From an uncultured Muribaculaceae bacterium (lineage in GTDB: Bacteria > Bacteroidota > Bacteroidia > Bacteroidales > Muribaculaceae), in contig CAJTZS010000010.1 in the NCBI GenBank assembly GCA_910584055.1, forward strand, positions 36,811 to 100,810: 64,000 bases of DNA. The letters are read 5' to 3'. Positions 26,186 through 34,729 of this stretch are shown here, piece after piece (within the stretch, counting starts at the first letter, position 1; each line of letters begins with the position of its first letter). Under the pieces are notes generated by a model. The model was not told the origin of the DNA. It saw only the letters and a list, made by a program, of their open reading frames with translations, and made no database searches. Made by a program: the position numbers and the translations under genes.

Positions 26186-27502
26186 TCATAGATTAGCTCC
26201 TATTTCTTTCAGGCGTTGGCGCAGGGTGTCGGTGTTGACTTCGCTGACACAGATTCGTTCCTTTGAAGCCATTGCCGCAGCCGTTCCGGCTGCCTGTCCC
26301 AATCCCATTACCGATGCCTGCACTCGTACTGATGCTGATGCAACCTCATCGGCAGAGAAGTTGCGCCCCGCCACGAGGAGGTTCGGATAGGAAGGTGCAT
26401 ATAGTGAACGGTAGGGCACATATCCGGCATCTTTCATAAACTGGCATCTTTGATTGGTGCTGTTGGCGGAATGAATATCCACAGGATGACAGCCTCGGGC
26501 CACTGAATCAGGGAAATCAATCGCTTCAAGATATTCTTCTCCCGTCAAGGTATGGGCACCAACGATACGCCGCGTCTCCCGAATTCCGGTCATTGGCGCT
26601 GTGGCGATCAGTTCGGCATTCTTGAATGCGGGGATATATTTGCGTAGAAGTTCCGTGTATTTATGAGCATTCTCACGCAGCAGACACTCGATTTCCCCGG
26701 CAACCCGATTGTCGGTCATGTCGGCGAAATGGCGTGTCATGTTTACCAATACAATTCCGTCCGCGAGTATGCCGCAATACCACGGACCTCCGAACAATGG
26801 CACATCTTCTTTCCCCTCTTCGCGAAGTTTTGTGAACAGATCCCGTATGGCGAGGTCGTGATAATTTACCCCCTGCTGTGAATGGCGTATCATCGGAAGG
26901 GCATCTGTGTCAACCCCCGAGAGCATGAAAATCAATGAGGCAGGTTGTAGTTCTCCTCTTACCGGTTGCACGGGCACTCCAGCCATAGAGGCAAGGTCGC
27001 TATCGCCTGTCGCATCTATGAAATACTTCCCTCCTATGGCTTCCGCTCCGTTCTTATTGTCGATAATAACATAATCTATCGTTGTCTCTGAATCATTGCT
27101 CCCCGAAGTCTGAAGCCCGGTTATGTATGAATGGAAGAATATATCTACTCCAGCTTCTTTAAGCATACGTTGGGCAGTCAGTTTGTATTTTTCGGGGGAG
27201 AATGTGATATTGCCGAGCGGTTTTTCTTCGCGTGCGCCCCCGATTTCAGAAAGACGCTCAACAAATTCCCATGGCAGACCGTCGATTATGCGGCGTCCGT
27301 TATAATTGAATACGCTTATGGGCGCAACAAGCCCTGCCGTTGCCATTCCTCCCAAGAATCCATAACGCTCTATAAGGCATGTCTTGGCTCCGTCGCGCGC
27401 GGCTGCGAGCGCAGCCATGATTCCTCCCGGTCCGCCCCCGCATACCACCACGTCGTAATTCCCGACAACAGGAATCTCTCTTTCTTGTTTTATTTTTTCC
27501 AT
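26186..27502 (-). CDS. FAD-dependent oxidoreductase (FAD_oxidored type), second of a pair
   Basis: 438 residues. The Rossmann FAD-binding motif VVVCGGGPGGIMAALAAARDGA (near residue 17) is followed by a glutamate-ending strand (CLIERYGFLGG). YFIDATGDSDLASMAGVP is the second nucleotide-binding motif, and LLVAGRNFSADEVASASVR plus GQAAGTAAAMA close the FAD domain. There is no signal peptide, so it is cytoplasmic. Members of this family are abundant in Bacteroidota and Planctomycetota sugar loci; the substrate is unknown, with oxidation of a polyol or sugar as inference. It overlaps the upstream paralogue by 13 bp. Stop codon is followed by the inverted end of the heptad repeat. Confidence 0.82.
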   Translation of the reverse strand: MEKIKQEREIPVVGNYDVVVCGGGPGGIMAALAAARDGAKTCLIERYGFLGGMATAGLVAPISVFNYNGRRIIDGLPWEFVERLSEIGGAREEKPLGNITFSPEKYKLTAQRMLKEAGVDIFFHSYITGLQTSGSNDSETTIDYVIIDNKNGAEAIGGKYFIDATGDSDLASMAGVPVQPVRGELQPASLIFMLSGVDTDALPMIRHSQQGVNYHDLAIRDLFTKLREEGKEDVPLFGGPWYCGILADGIVLVNMTRHFADMTDNRVAGEIECLLRENAHKYTELLRKYIPAFKNAELIATAPMTGIRETRRIVGAHTLTGEEYLEAIDFPDSVARGCHPVDIHSANSTNQRCQFMKDAGYVPYRSLYAPSYPNLLVAGRNFSADEVASASVRVQASVMGLGQAAGTAAAMASKERICVSEVNTDTLRQRLKEIGANL

Positions 27503-28797
27503 AGTTCAATACCTTTCTCGGTAAGTTTATCCTGAAGTTCTGTCACACGGAGTTCACGCGGAGTTTTACTTTCCTTGGCGCATATGGCGGCAGCTGTGCC
27601 CACGGCCTCCCCCATGGCCATACAGATCGACATGACGCGATAGGATGCATGTGCGCGGTGTGTCCCCGAGATGCATCTCCCCGCCACTAATAATCCTTCA
27701 ACCCCTTTGGGGAGGAAACAGCGGTAGGGGATGTCGTAGGGAATTACATACTGAATCTTGTCTTCAGCCTGGCCTGCACCGGCAGGATTGTGGATGTCGA
27801 CGATAAATTCAGCCTCATGAACCGCTACGTCAGGGAAACACTTACCTTCAACCATATCTTCGGCCGTAAGCACGTAGTCGCCCATCACGCGGCGGGTCTC
27901 ACGCACGCCGGTTGTTGTACCGCTTGCCTTCACTCGGCAGTTTTCATATCCCGGCAGGTTGTTATGGAAAAAATCCATGAGGATATATATCTGTCTGCGC
28001 AATTCAAGATCGGCTGGGAATATGTCTGACACTTTTGTTATGTCTACACCGTTGGCCTGGGTTGTGTTCACTTGGCGTTGACCCTCTTTCACCGTGGGGT
28101 GCAGACGCACTGCGGCAAGGTTTGCAGGAATCTTACCCTCGTCGGCGCAACGTTTGCAATAATCGAGGAAACGTTCGCCATTGAGTTCTACGTTGTCAAC
28201 ATCACCGATGCATATCACACCGCGTTTTTCGTCCACCCCGTCAATTGTGAATTCAAGTGTAACCGGTTGCATGAGGCCGTCTTCACGCCCTTTTTCGATA
28301 TGGGCGCCGGCGAGAGTTGCAACTATGGCGTCTCCCGTGCAGTCGATTGTGACCGGAGCTAAGAGTGCCATACGCCCTTCATTTGTGGCGAGAATAACAC
28401 CTGTCACTTTATCTCCATCTTTAACCACATCATAAACCGAACTTTGAAGGTATACATCAATATTCTCATGGTTCACGAATTCAGAGAGTGTGAGCTTGGC
28501 TTTCTCAAAATCATGAGCTTTCCCGGTTTCGCCTATCATATCATTCTCCGGAATTTCGAGAATGCGCACGATTTCATCTCGCATTGTGCCTTTCCCGACC
28601 ATGCCGAGCACCGGTCCGACATATCCGGTTGTCAAGTTACCCCCGACCACACCATATCGCTCAATGAGGGCGACTTTTGCGCCATCCCTGGCAGCAGCCA
28701 CGGCCGCGCATATCCCGGCAGGGCCTGCGCCTGCCACTATCACGTCATATTTACCGGCTATTTCCACCGGATTGCTATAGTTTATTTTTTCAGCCAT
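27490..28797 (-). CDS. FAD-dependent oxidoreductase (FAD_oxidored type), first of a pair
   Basis: 435 residues, paralogous to the next gene. VIVAGAGPAGICAAVAAARDG (near 20) binds FAD. VTIDCTGDAIVATLAG, GTTTGVRETRRVMGDYVL and LLVAGRCISGTHRAHASYR are shared landmarks. The pair differ mainly in the middle (substrate) region. They may act on different intermediates or form a hetero-oligomer. The 13-bp overlap between them is larger than the 4-bp junctions elsewhere. Located 46 bases after the Zn-dehydrogenase gene, with a heptad repeat in the gap. Cytoplasmic, probably downstream of SusCD import. Reaction not determined. Confidence 0.82.
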   Translation of the reverse strand: MAEKINYSNPVEIAGKYDVIVAGAGPAGICAAVAAARDGAKVALIERYGVVGGNLTTGYVGPVLGMVGKGTMRDEIVRILEIPENDMIGETGKAHDFEKAKLTLSEFVNHENIDVYLQSSVYDVVKDGDKVTGVILATNEGRMALLAPVTIDCTGDAIVATLAGAHIEKGREDGLMQPVTLEFTIDGVDEKRGVICIGDVDNVELNGERFLDYCKRCADEGKIPANLAAVRLHPTVKEGQRQVNTTQANGVDITKVSDIFPADLELRRQIYILMDFFHNNLPGYENCRVKASGTTTGVRETRRVMGDYVLTAEDMVEGKCFPDVAVHEAEFIVDIHNPAGAGQAEDKIQYVIPYDIPYRCFLPKGVEGLLVAGRCISGTHRAHASYRVMSICMAMGEAVGTAAAICAKESKTPRELRVTELQDKLTEKGIELWKK

Positions 28798-28803
28798 ATT
28801 CTG

Positions 28804-28838
28804 TTAATGTTTAATGTGGAATGTTTAATGCCTAATGC
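28804..28838. repeat. Heptad repeat, five xxAATGx units
   Basis: TTAATGT, TTAATGT, GGAATGT, TTAATGC, CTAATGC run in phase in the gap between the Zn-dehydrogenase stop and the first FAD oxidoreductase start. Same family as 19413, 25024 and 29891. Confidence 0.7.
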
Positions 28839-28843
28839 CTGGA

Positions 28844-29884
28844 TTATGCGTGAAGGGATTCGAGGTCTATCATAACTTTCATGCATTCTTCGCGATGATT
28901 GTCGATGCAATCGTAGGCCTCATTGTAATCTTTGAATTCGAAGCGGTGGGTTACGAGCGGATCTACTTTCAATCTGCCGTCGGCGAGCATATCAGCAGCG
29001 AGAAGGTAATCTTCGTGAAGATACATCATCGAGCCTATCAGTCTGATTTCATGCTCGTCAAGCACGGCAAGATTGATTTCTGGATTCTTTGCAAATACTG
29101 CCACAATCACGATATCGCTTCCTTTTTCGATATTTGCCACAAGATCGGTGATGCATTTCTGTGCCCCCGACACTTCAAATGCGCATTGAAAGCCCTCGTC
29201 TCCGAAAACGCGTTTTATGGCATCTTCGAAAGGCTCTTTCATTGTGTTGGCAGTGTGCTCAAGTCCGCATTCCTGTGCTTTGGCGAGACGCAAGTCGCTG
29301 ACATCGGTAATAAGGACTTTTTTAGCTCCGCGTCCTTTCACCGCCTGTGCCACCAGATTGCCGATTGTCCCGGCACCAGTGATTACAACATTCTTCCCTT
29401 TAACGTCCGTGCGGCCGGAAGCATGCACGCCCACGGCGCATGGTTCCATTATAGCAATCTGCTCATAGCTGAGTTTAGGATCGCATTTGATAATCCGGTC
29501 TTCTGTCACAACGAAGTATGGCTGTGCGCACCCGGGTGCCTGGAATCCTTGTACGCGTAGATGCTCGCACACGTTTGGACGCCCTTTTTTGCAAGGGCCG
29601 CATTCACCGCATACGAGCTGGGGACGAGCCGTTGCCTTGTCTCCGGGTTTCACGGCGGTAACATCCTTGCCAACAGCCACTACATCCGCACTGTATTCAT
29701 GTCCTTGTATCACAGGGTATGTCACGAACGGATGCTGACCGTGCATCACGTGAATGTCCGAACCGCAAACGCCAATCTTATGAATTCTCAATAGAATTTC
29801 GTTGCATTTAAGGTCTTTCGCTTCCGGAACAGGAACATCGAAAAACTCTATGTCATGGGGTTTAATTACTCTTGCCTGTATCAC
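28844..29884 (-). CDS. Zinc-dependent medium-chain alcohol dehydrogenase (sorbitol/threonine dehydrogenase-like)
   Basis: 346 residues from a GTG start at 29884. GVCGSDIHVMHGQHP contains the catalytic Zn Cys and its partner region, and VIQGHEYSADVVAVG the GHE signature. VCGECGPCKKGRPNVC is the four-Cys structural zinc lobe. VVITGAGTIGNLVAQAVKGRG is the NAD-binding Rossmann motif, with ITDVSDLRLAKAQ after it. Members oxidise polyols (sorbitol, xylitol, ribitol) or threonine with NAD(P). Placed among sugar-handling genes in PUL 2 between the acid phosphatase and the FAD oxidoreductases; a polyol released from the glycan is a plausible substrate, by inference. Cytoplasmic. Confidence 0.88.
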   Translation of the reverse strand: MIQARVIKPHDIEFFDVPVPEAKDLKCNEILLRIHKIGVCGSDIHVMHGQHPFVTYPVIQGHEYSADVVAVGKDVTAVKPGDKATARPQLVCGECGPCKKGRPNVCEHLRVQGFQAPGCAQPYFVVTEDRIIKCDPKLSYEQIAIMEPCAVGVHASGRTDVKGKNVVITGAGTIGNLVAQAVKGRGAKKVLITDVSDLRLAKAQECGLEHTANTMKEPFEDAIKRVFGDEGFQCAFEVSGAQKCITDLVANIEKGSDIVIVAVFAKNPEINLAVLDEHEIRLIGSMMYLHEDYLLAADMLADGRLKVDPLVTHRFEFKDYNEAYDCIDNHREECMKVMIDLESLHA

Positions 29885-29890
29885 TTTTTT

Positions 29891-29925
29891 TTAATGTTTA
29901 ATGTGAAATTTTTAATGTTTAATTG
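29891..29925. repeat. Heptad repeat, TTAATGT type
   Basis: Units TTAATGT, TTAATGT, GAAATTT, TTAATGT, TTAATTG lie in the gap between the phosphatase stop and the dehydrogenase GTG start. The phosphatase stop codon (29919-29921) is inside the last unit. Confidence 0.7.
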
Positions 29926-31232
29926 GAATATTTGCTGAGGCGTTGATTGAAATGTGCTTTAGCATCGTTCCATTTATAATAGGGGAGATTATCTGTTTTT
30001 ATCGGGAGCGAGACTTCTTTCTCGTTCAATAGGAATTTGACGAGGATGTCGCCGTCTCCTTTAATTGGCCGATAGAACACCATCTGGATGTTGGCAGCCA
30101 TTGGTGTGACATCGTATAGATTCCATTTTTTCATCATCTCTTCCTGCTCATCCGGCACATTTTCGTAACCGTCGAGACTCATAAGCGGAACAAGTGCCAT
30201 CAAGACTACGTCATGACCGAAACGCAAGTCTGCAGACCTCCCGTTGCCATTGACGGCATTGTCACATCTTTCGATGATATCTTCAAGAAGTGGGGCTGCA
30301 TATGCGAGTGTCCATTTCTCGCATCCTTTATGACCTCCGAATTTTGAGATTCCGCGAAAATTCTCCGCCACTGCCATCCAATAGAGCTGTTCGGGGCTGT
30401 ATATATCCCACATCCAAATCTGAGGGGAGACATTCTTCTGGTCTGCAATAAGATAAAACAGATAGAAAATGAAATCCATTTCCTCTTTGGAATTGTCGAA
30501 GATATTGCTTGTGAAAATTGAATCGAGGAATTTTTTCGATCCCATTTTTTCTCTCACCACGTTGTAAGTGCGTTTCAGATAATCTCCATCCTTACAATAA
30601 TCCTTGTATGCCGGGTCTACAGGATTGGCGATTCCATATACATGCGCGAGTGTGGCTGTGGTGCGGTCGGATGATTCGAATCCTATGTTCAGATCCGGAT
30701 TGAGTTCCTTCAGTCTCATGCAGAAGGCGTTCATGCTCATCACGCATCTTACGGTAAGTGTTGAACGGGCATCAATTTCCGCATTGTTAGCGAAAATGTC
30801 AGGGTAATTATAAAATACCCTTTCTGCGATTCCACGGTGTTGTGCCGTTCCCAAAGGAGTCAGGCACCCTTCGATTCCGAGGGCGTTGCCGCGGGCCTGT
30901 TTCACCATATCATAAAGCTCCTTGCCTTTTTCCGTTAAAGCTCCGGCTTTGGCGGCTCTTTCAAGCGGAATCGTTACGTTGTCATATTCCTTTGTGTTTC
31001 CAAGCCATCGGGAGCCATGTCGTCCATAATGACTGATATAGAACGGGCGGTAACCTTCCGGTGTCTTGGAAATGGTTTTGACATTATCTTCAGGATAAGG
31101 GCGGAACAGACCTTGGGCCAATTCCGGATTCGTTTTCAGGGCGTTGAGTAGGTTGTCGGCCTGACAGGGCATAAACCCTGTCAGTACCAACAACGCAAAC
31201 GCATAAATATATCGAATCATTGTAAGTTTCAT
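29919..31232 (-). CDS. Histidine acid phosphatase (phytase/MINPP-like clade)
   Basis: 437 residues with a signal peptide (YIYAFALLVLTGFMPCQA). The catalytic motif is YGRHGSRW (R71-H72-G73-S74-R75), His72 being the nucleophile. The proton-donor motif is the His-Asp in LRFGHDVVLM (near 340), typical of the phytase branch. It cleaves phosphomonoesters in the periplasm. Bacteroidota relatives include multiple-inositol-polyphosphate phosphatases; whether this one acts on phytate, sugar phosphates or ends released by the neighbouring phosphodiesterases is unknown. Start overlaps the preceding phosphatase gene by 4 bp (a second ATG at 31220 is possible). Confidence 0.88.
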   Translation of the reverse strand: MKLTMIRYIYAFALLVLTGFMPCQADNLLNALKTNPELAQGLFRPYPEDNVKTISKTPEGYRPFYISHYGRHGSRWLGNTKEYDNVTIPLERAAKAGALTEKGKELYDMVKQARGNALGIEGCLTPLGTAQHRGIAERVFYNYPDIFANNAEIDARSTLTVRCVMSMNAFCMRLKELNPDLNIGFESSDRTTATLAHVYGIANPVDPAYKDYCKDGDYLKRTYNVVREKMGSKKFLDSIFTSNIFDNSKEEMDFIFYLFYLIADQKNVSPQIWMWDIYSPEQLYWMAVAENFRGISKFGGHKGCEKWTLAYAAPLLEDIIERCDNAVNGNGRSADLRFGHDVVLMALVPLMSLDGYENVPDEQEEMMKKWNLYDVTPMAANIQMVFYRPIKGDGDILVKFLLNEKEVSLPIKTDNLPYYKWNDAKAHFNQRLSKYSN

Positions 31233-32944
31233 TTTAATTCCTCCAGTGTGAATGCCGCCGGACGTTTCAGCGTGGATTTTGTTTCTTTTCCGAAATAGTC
31301 AGTCCAGCTAATCTCTACAGGAGCGTCCGGAGTCGATGCCTTGGCACGGAACAGTTGGAATTTGCGCGGTTTGTGATACCCTTTGTTATCCCATTCATTG
31401 AGCCATACGGTATTGCGCACCATGTAAGAGGCCGTATAAAGAGGATTCTCCTCCTTCACGATTTCTATAGGAAGTTCCTTGCCGTTTTCTGTTATCTTGA
31501 GTTTGCCATCCTGGTCCCATGCCCAAAGGTTTACGTATATGTAATTTTCAGGTACATCGCTGTAGTCTGTCCATTCCGGATACATCGTAAGGAAAGCCTG
31601 CATTTCCTGATTATTCTTGAAATACTCCTTTACTCCATTCATGTCCCATGCAAAGAATTTCTGTTCCGGATCATATTCGAATGTTTTATGATCCCATGTA
31701 AGATCTTTGCCGTCAATGTTGAATAGCTCATATGCTACGGGAGTGCCATCGGGACAAAGGTTTTTAAGACCGTTGGAGCGTGTTCTCCACCAGGAACCGC
31801 ATGTGCCCGAAATGTTGTGCTCAGTGAAATTCTGCATCTCTGACGGGAGGCGGACAAGATTCTGTTTGTGGGAGTGTCCGCATACGGAATGAACGTTCTT
31901 GTATGGTTTTAAGATATCAAGAAGTTCCCGCGTTGATTTATCGTCGGTTCGTATCATTATGTCGTCGGTCAATGGTGTCCAGTTCTTCTTCACGTCAAAT
32001 CTTTTCCAGCGGAACATCGGTCCGTGCATTGCCACAATAATCGGTGTGTCGTATGCCACGTTGGCAAGGTCCTTGCGAAGCCATGCCAATTGTTCGGGAG
32101 TAAACTCTTCCACATAGTTGCGTTTATTGTTTATCCCGGTATATGTAGGAGCGGGCACCGGATCATTTATGTAATGTATATTATCGAGGAAAACATAGTG
32201 CACGTTGCCTATGTTCTGGGAATAATAGCGGGGTCCGAAAGCCTTCTGATAGGGTAGTGAGGCTTTGAAGTCAGCGTTTTCGCCTGGTTGTGTCTTGCCG
32301 TCGTTGTCATGGTTTCCCATACAGCTGTAGACCGCCGTGGGGTAATCTGCGTTGTTGAGAGATTCACGGAACTTGCCTACGGGATAATTATGTCCATACC
32401 AGTACATGTCCCATGAAGCGTCACCCAGATTCAGCGTATATGCCGGGATGCCTTGGGCTTTGAGTTTCTCTACCTCTGTGCGTATATGGTCCGTGTATGG
32501 TCCGGAGAATATGTCAACGTCGTTCCGTTGGTTGGCAAGATGCACGTCGGTTATAATGAATGTGGCGTGCCTGTTGTTGTCCACTTTTTTCAAGCGGAAA
32601 TCATGGCGCTCATATTTATCGGCGGGTAACGTGAAATCAGCCCAGAACTGGGGCACGACATCGTCACGCCACACGTCATATCCTGCAGGGGAGGTGATGA
32701 ATACTTGCGGGTTCTGTTTCTTGGATTTCAGATAGTAGGCACCTCTCTTGTCGGTTTTTGTTACCTCATAACCATCTGAAACTACCACACCCTGCACCGG
32801 CTTGCCGTCGCATTCGACAATTCCGGCAACCGTGATTTCTTTACCCGGTTTCACAGGTAGTGACGATTTGAATGTTGACTGGGCGTTAATGACGGCGGGA
32901 AGTGTAATTGCTGCCGCGATTAAAACTGTTCTTGATAATTTCAT
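31229..32944 (-). CDS. Calcineurin-like phosphoesterase with MetallophosN and MetallophosC domains (A)
   Basis: 571 residues, exported (signal ending near INAQ). The N-terminal carboxypeptidase-regulatory-like beta domain (MetallophosN) covers about 30-120. The metallophosphoesterase core has all five blocks: TDVHLAN (Asp133, His135), LGDASWDMYW, MGNHDND, VAMHGP and VCGHSHKQN. A C-terminal beta domain (MetallophosC) ends the protein. It should hydrolyse a phosphomono- or diester in the periplasm with a two-metal site. The N-terminal 120 residues are unusually similar to those of the separate paralogue at 46857-48545. The 4-bp overlap with the acid phosphatase gene couples their translation. 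Confidence 0.88.
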   Translation of the reverse strand: MKLSRTVLIAAAITLPAVINAQSTFKSSLPVKPGKEITVAGIVECDGKPVQGVVVSDGYEVTKTDKRGAYYLKSKKQNPQVFITSPAGYDVWRDDVVPQFWADFTLPADKYERHDFRLKKVDNNRHATFIITDVHLANQRNDVDIFSGPYTDHIRTEVEKLKAQGIPAYTLNLGDASWDMYWYGHNYPVGKFRESLNNADYPTAVYSCMGNHDNDGKTQPGENADFKASLPYQKAFGPRYYSQNIGNVHYVFLDNIHYINDPVPAPTYTGINNKRNYVEEFTPEQLAWLRKDLANVAYDTPIIVAMHGPMFRWKRFDVKKNWTPLTDDIMIRTDDKSTRELLDILKPYKNVHSVCGHSHKQNLVRLPSEMQNFTEHNISGTCGSWWRTRSNGLKNLCPDGTPVAYELFNIDGKDLTWDHKTFEYDPEQKFFAWDMNGVKEYFKNNQEMQAFLTMYPEWTDYSDVPENYIYVNLWAWDQDGKLKITENGKELPIEIVKEENPLYTASYMVRNTVWLNEWDNKGYHKPRKFQLFRAKASTPDAPVEISWTDYFGKETKSTLKRPAAFTLEELK

Positions 32945-32970
32945 TGCTGTTGATATTGTTGTTATGGATA

Positions 32971-34722
32971 TTATTTTTCAATCTTTAATACTGCGGAAGA
33001 AACGCCGGGTAGCTTAATCTTGATACCCCCTTTTGCATTCTTAGCCGTCACTTTACCGTTGGCAATCAACGTCTGCGCCCCTTTGGCTCCGGGAATGGGA
33101 ATCGTTGTCTCAACACCTTTTGCACCCGGGTTCAGTGCGATGACATATGTCTCGTTCCCTTTTGTGCGGGTATATACCCACGGATAAGGTTTATTCACGT
33201 CGCTAATTGTCTGCCAGTCTCCGTCGTTGGCGAGAACGGGATGTTCGTGACGCAGTTTGATTAATTCTCTTGTGAAGTTCAATACTGAGTTGGGGTCTTT
33301 ATCCTGAGCCTCCACTGTCAGTTTTCCTCCGTCAGTGAAAACGGGGAGGTATAGTTTGTCGGGAGCTGCGGCGGAAAATCCGGCTGACATGGTGTTGTCC
33401 CACTGCATCGGGGTGCGGGTGCCGCTTCGTTCTTCCCTTGAACCCTCCACGCTTGGAAGACCCTTGACATTGCGCATCATTATTTCATCGCCGTAATGTA
33501 TGAAAGGCACGCAAGGCATCGTGAGCAGGAAAGTCATGAATGTCTTGATCTGGTCTGGAGTGTCGCGTCCTTCTGAGTTCAGGCGGTTGATGTCATGGTT
33601 GGCGGAGAAAAGCGATATGAAGCCATGCTCCTTGGCCTTGGACAGTTTGTCACCATATTCCTCGACGAAAATATCTATCCCTCCTTTGCCGTTCTTTTGG
33701 AAATAGGCGTCTTCGCCGACCGATTTGTCTTTAACCGATCCCCTTGTAATCTGTTTGAAGCCGGGACTTCTATGAATCAGAAGGAAATCGACATCGAAAC
33801 CTGCAGGAAGGGCCTGTCCCGGGACACCCCATTCGGAAATCAGAACTTTTCCGGGATATTCGCGGTCTAACCATTCGCGCATTTCCTTCCAAAGTTTCAT
33901 TGTTTCTTTTTTGTCCGTATCATTTTTCACCAGTGAGGATGCCATGTCAACGCGGAAGCCGTCAACGCCCATATCGAACCAGTAAGCCATTATATTCTTC
34001 AGTTCGCGTCTCACGGCTTTAGGACCGGGAGCGTCTACCGGTTGTTCCCACGGTTTGTCTGGATCCGGGTTTGCATAGCCGAAGTTCAGTGCCGGCTGGC
34101 AAGGGTAATAATTCTTGCGATAGAAATTGCCGCGATATTTGCCATCCAAGGGTCTTCCCGGTTTTGCTTCTTCTGTCGGCACCCAAGGGCCGAGTTTTGA
34201 ATTGTCAGGGTCTTCAAGCTGCAGACGCTTCACGATATCCGCACTGTCTTTAGCTGATATCACGTCAGAGAAAATATAATAATCCGCATAGCGCCCTTCA
34301 GGTCCTTCGGTCGCCCCTTTGCGGAACCATTCCGATTGATTCGAAGTGTGTCCGGGAACAAGGTCTAAACAAACTTTCAGGCCGCGCCTGTGTGCTTCTT
34401 CAACAAGACGCTTCACGTCTCCGTTTGTCCCGAATCGCGGGTCAACCTTGAAATAGTCTTTTATATCGTAGCCTCCGTCGAACCATCCGGATTCGAATAT
34501 CGGGTTCATCCATATTGCGTCCACGCCAAGGCTTTTCACATAGTCGAGTCTTGAGATTATGCCGGGAATGTCACCGATACCATTGCCGTCCGAATCCATG
34601 AAGGAACTCGGGTATATGTCATAGAACACGGCGTCGCGTATCCATTCCGGTGTGGTTTCGTGGGCAGAAGCCATGACCCCGCACAATAACGCACAAGTAA
34701 GTGTATATTTAAATTTTTTCAT
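32971..34722 (-). CDS. Alpha-amylase family glycoside hydrolase, GH13
   Basis: 583 residues from the ATG at 34722, which begins a signal peptide (KFKYTLTCALLCGVMASA); a longer frame to 34800 would overlap the upstream gene. The GH13 regions are all present: DAVFYDIYPSSFMDSDGNG at the start, DLVPGHTS (region I), GFRVDMAS with nucleophile Asp259 (II), ISEWG with acid Glu297 (III) and FSANHDINR with Asp377 (IV). The architecture is closest to oligo-1,6-glucosidase or alpha-glucosidase types. It would remove alpha-glucosyl units in the periplasm. Seven bases separate it from the upstream phosphoesterase. In a phosphate-centred locus, alpha-glucose decorations are a plausible target (inference). 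Confidence 0.93.
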   Translation of the reverse strand: MKKFKYTLTCALLCGVMASAHETTPEWIRDAVFYDIYPSSFMDSDGNGIGDIPGIISRLDYVKSLGVDAIWMNPIFESGWFDGGYDIKDYFKVDPRFGTNGDVKRLVEEAHRRGLKVCLDLVPGHTSNQSEWFRKGATEGPEGRYADYYIFSDVISAKDSADIVKRLQLEDPDNSKLGPWVPTEEAKPGRPLDGKYRGNFYRKNYYPCQPALNFGYANPDPDKPWEQPVDAPGPKAVRRELKNIMAYWFDMGVDGFRVDMASSLVKNDTDKKETMKLWKEMREWLDREYPGKVLISEWGVPGQALPAGFDVDFLLIHRSPGFKQITRGSVKDKSVGEDAYFQKNGKGGIDIFVEEYGDKLSKAKEHGFISLFSANHDINRLNSEGRDTPDQIKTFMTFLLTMPCVPFIHYGDEIMMRNVKGLPSVEGSREERSGTRTPMQWDNTMSAGFSAAAPDKLYLPVFTDGGKLTVEAQDKDPNSVLNFTRELIKLRHEHPVLANDGDWQTISDVNKPYPWVYTRTKGNETYVIALNPGAKGVETTIPIPGAKGAQTLIANGKVTAKNAKGGIKIKLPGVSSAVLKIEK

Positions 34723-34729
34723 TTCTTTC

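Noticed and set aside
28835..29560. Plus-strand open frame of 241 codons
   Set aside because: Antisense to the Zn dehydrogenase, which has complete zinc and NAD motifs.
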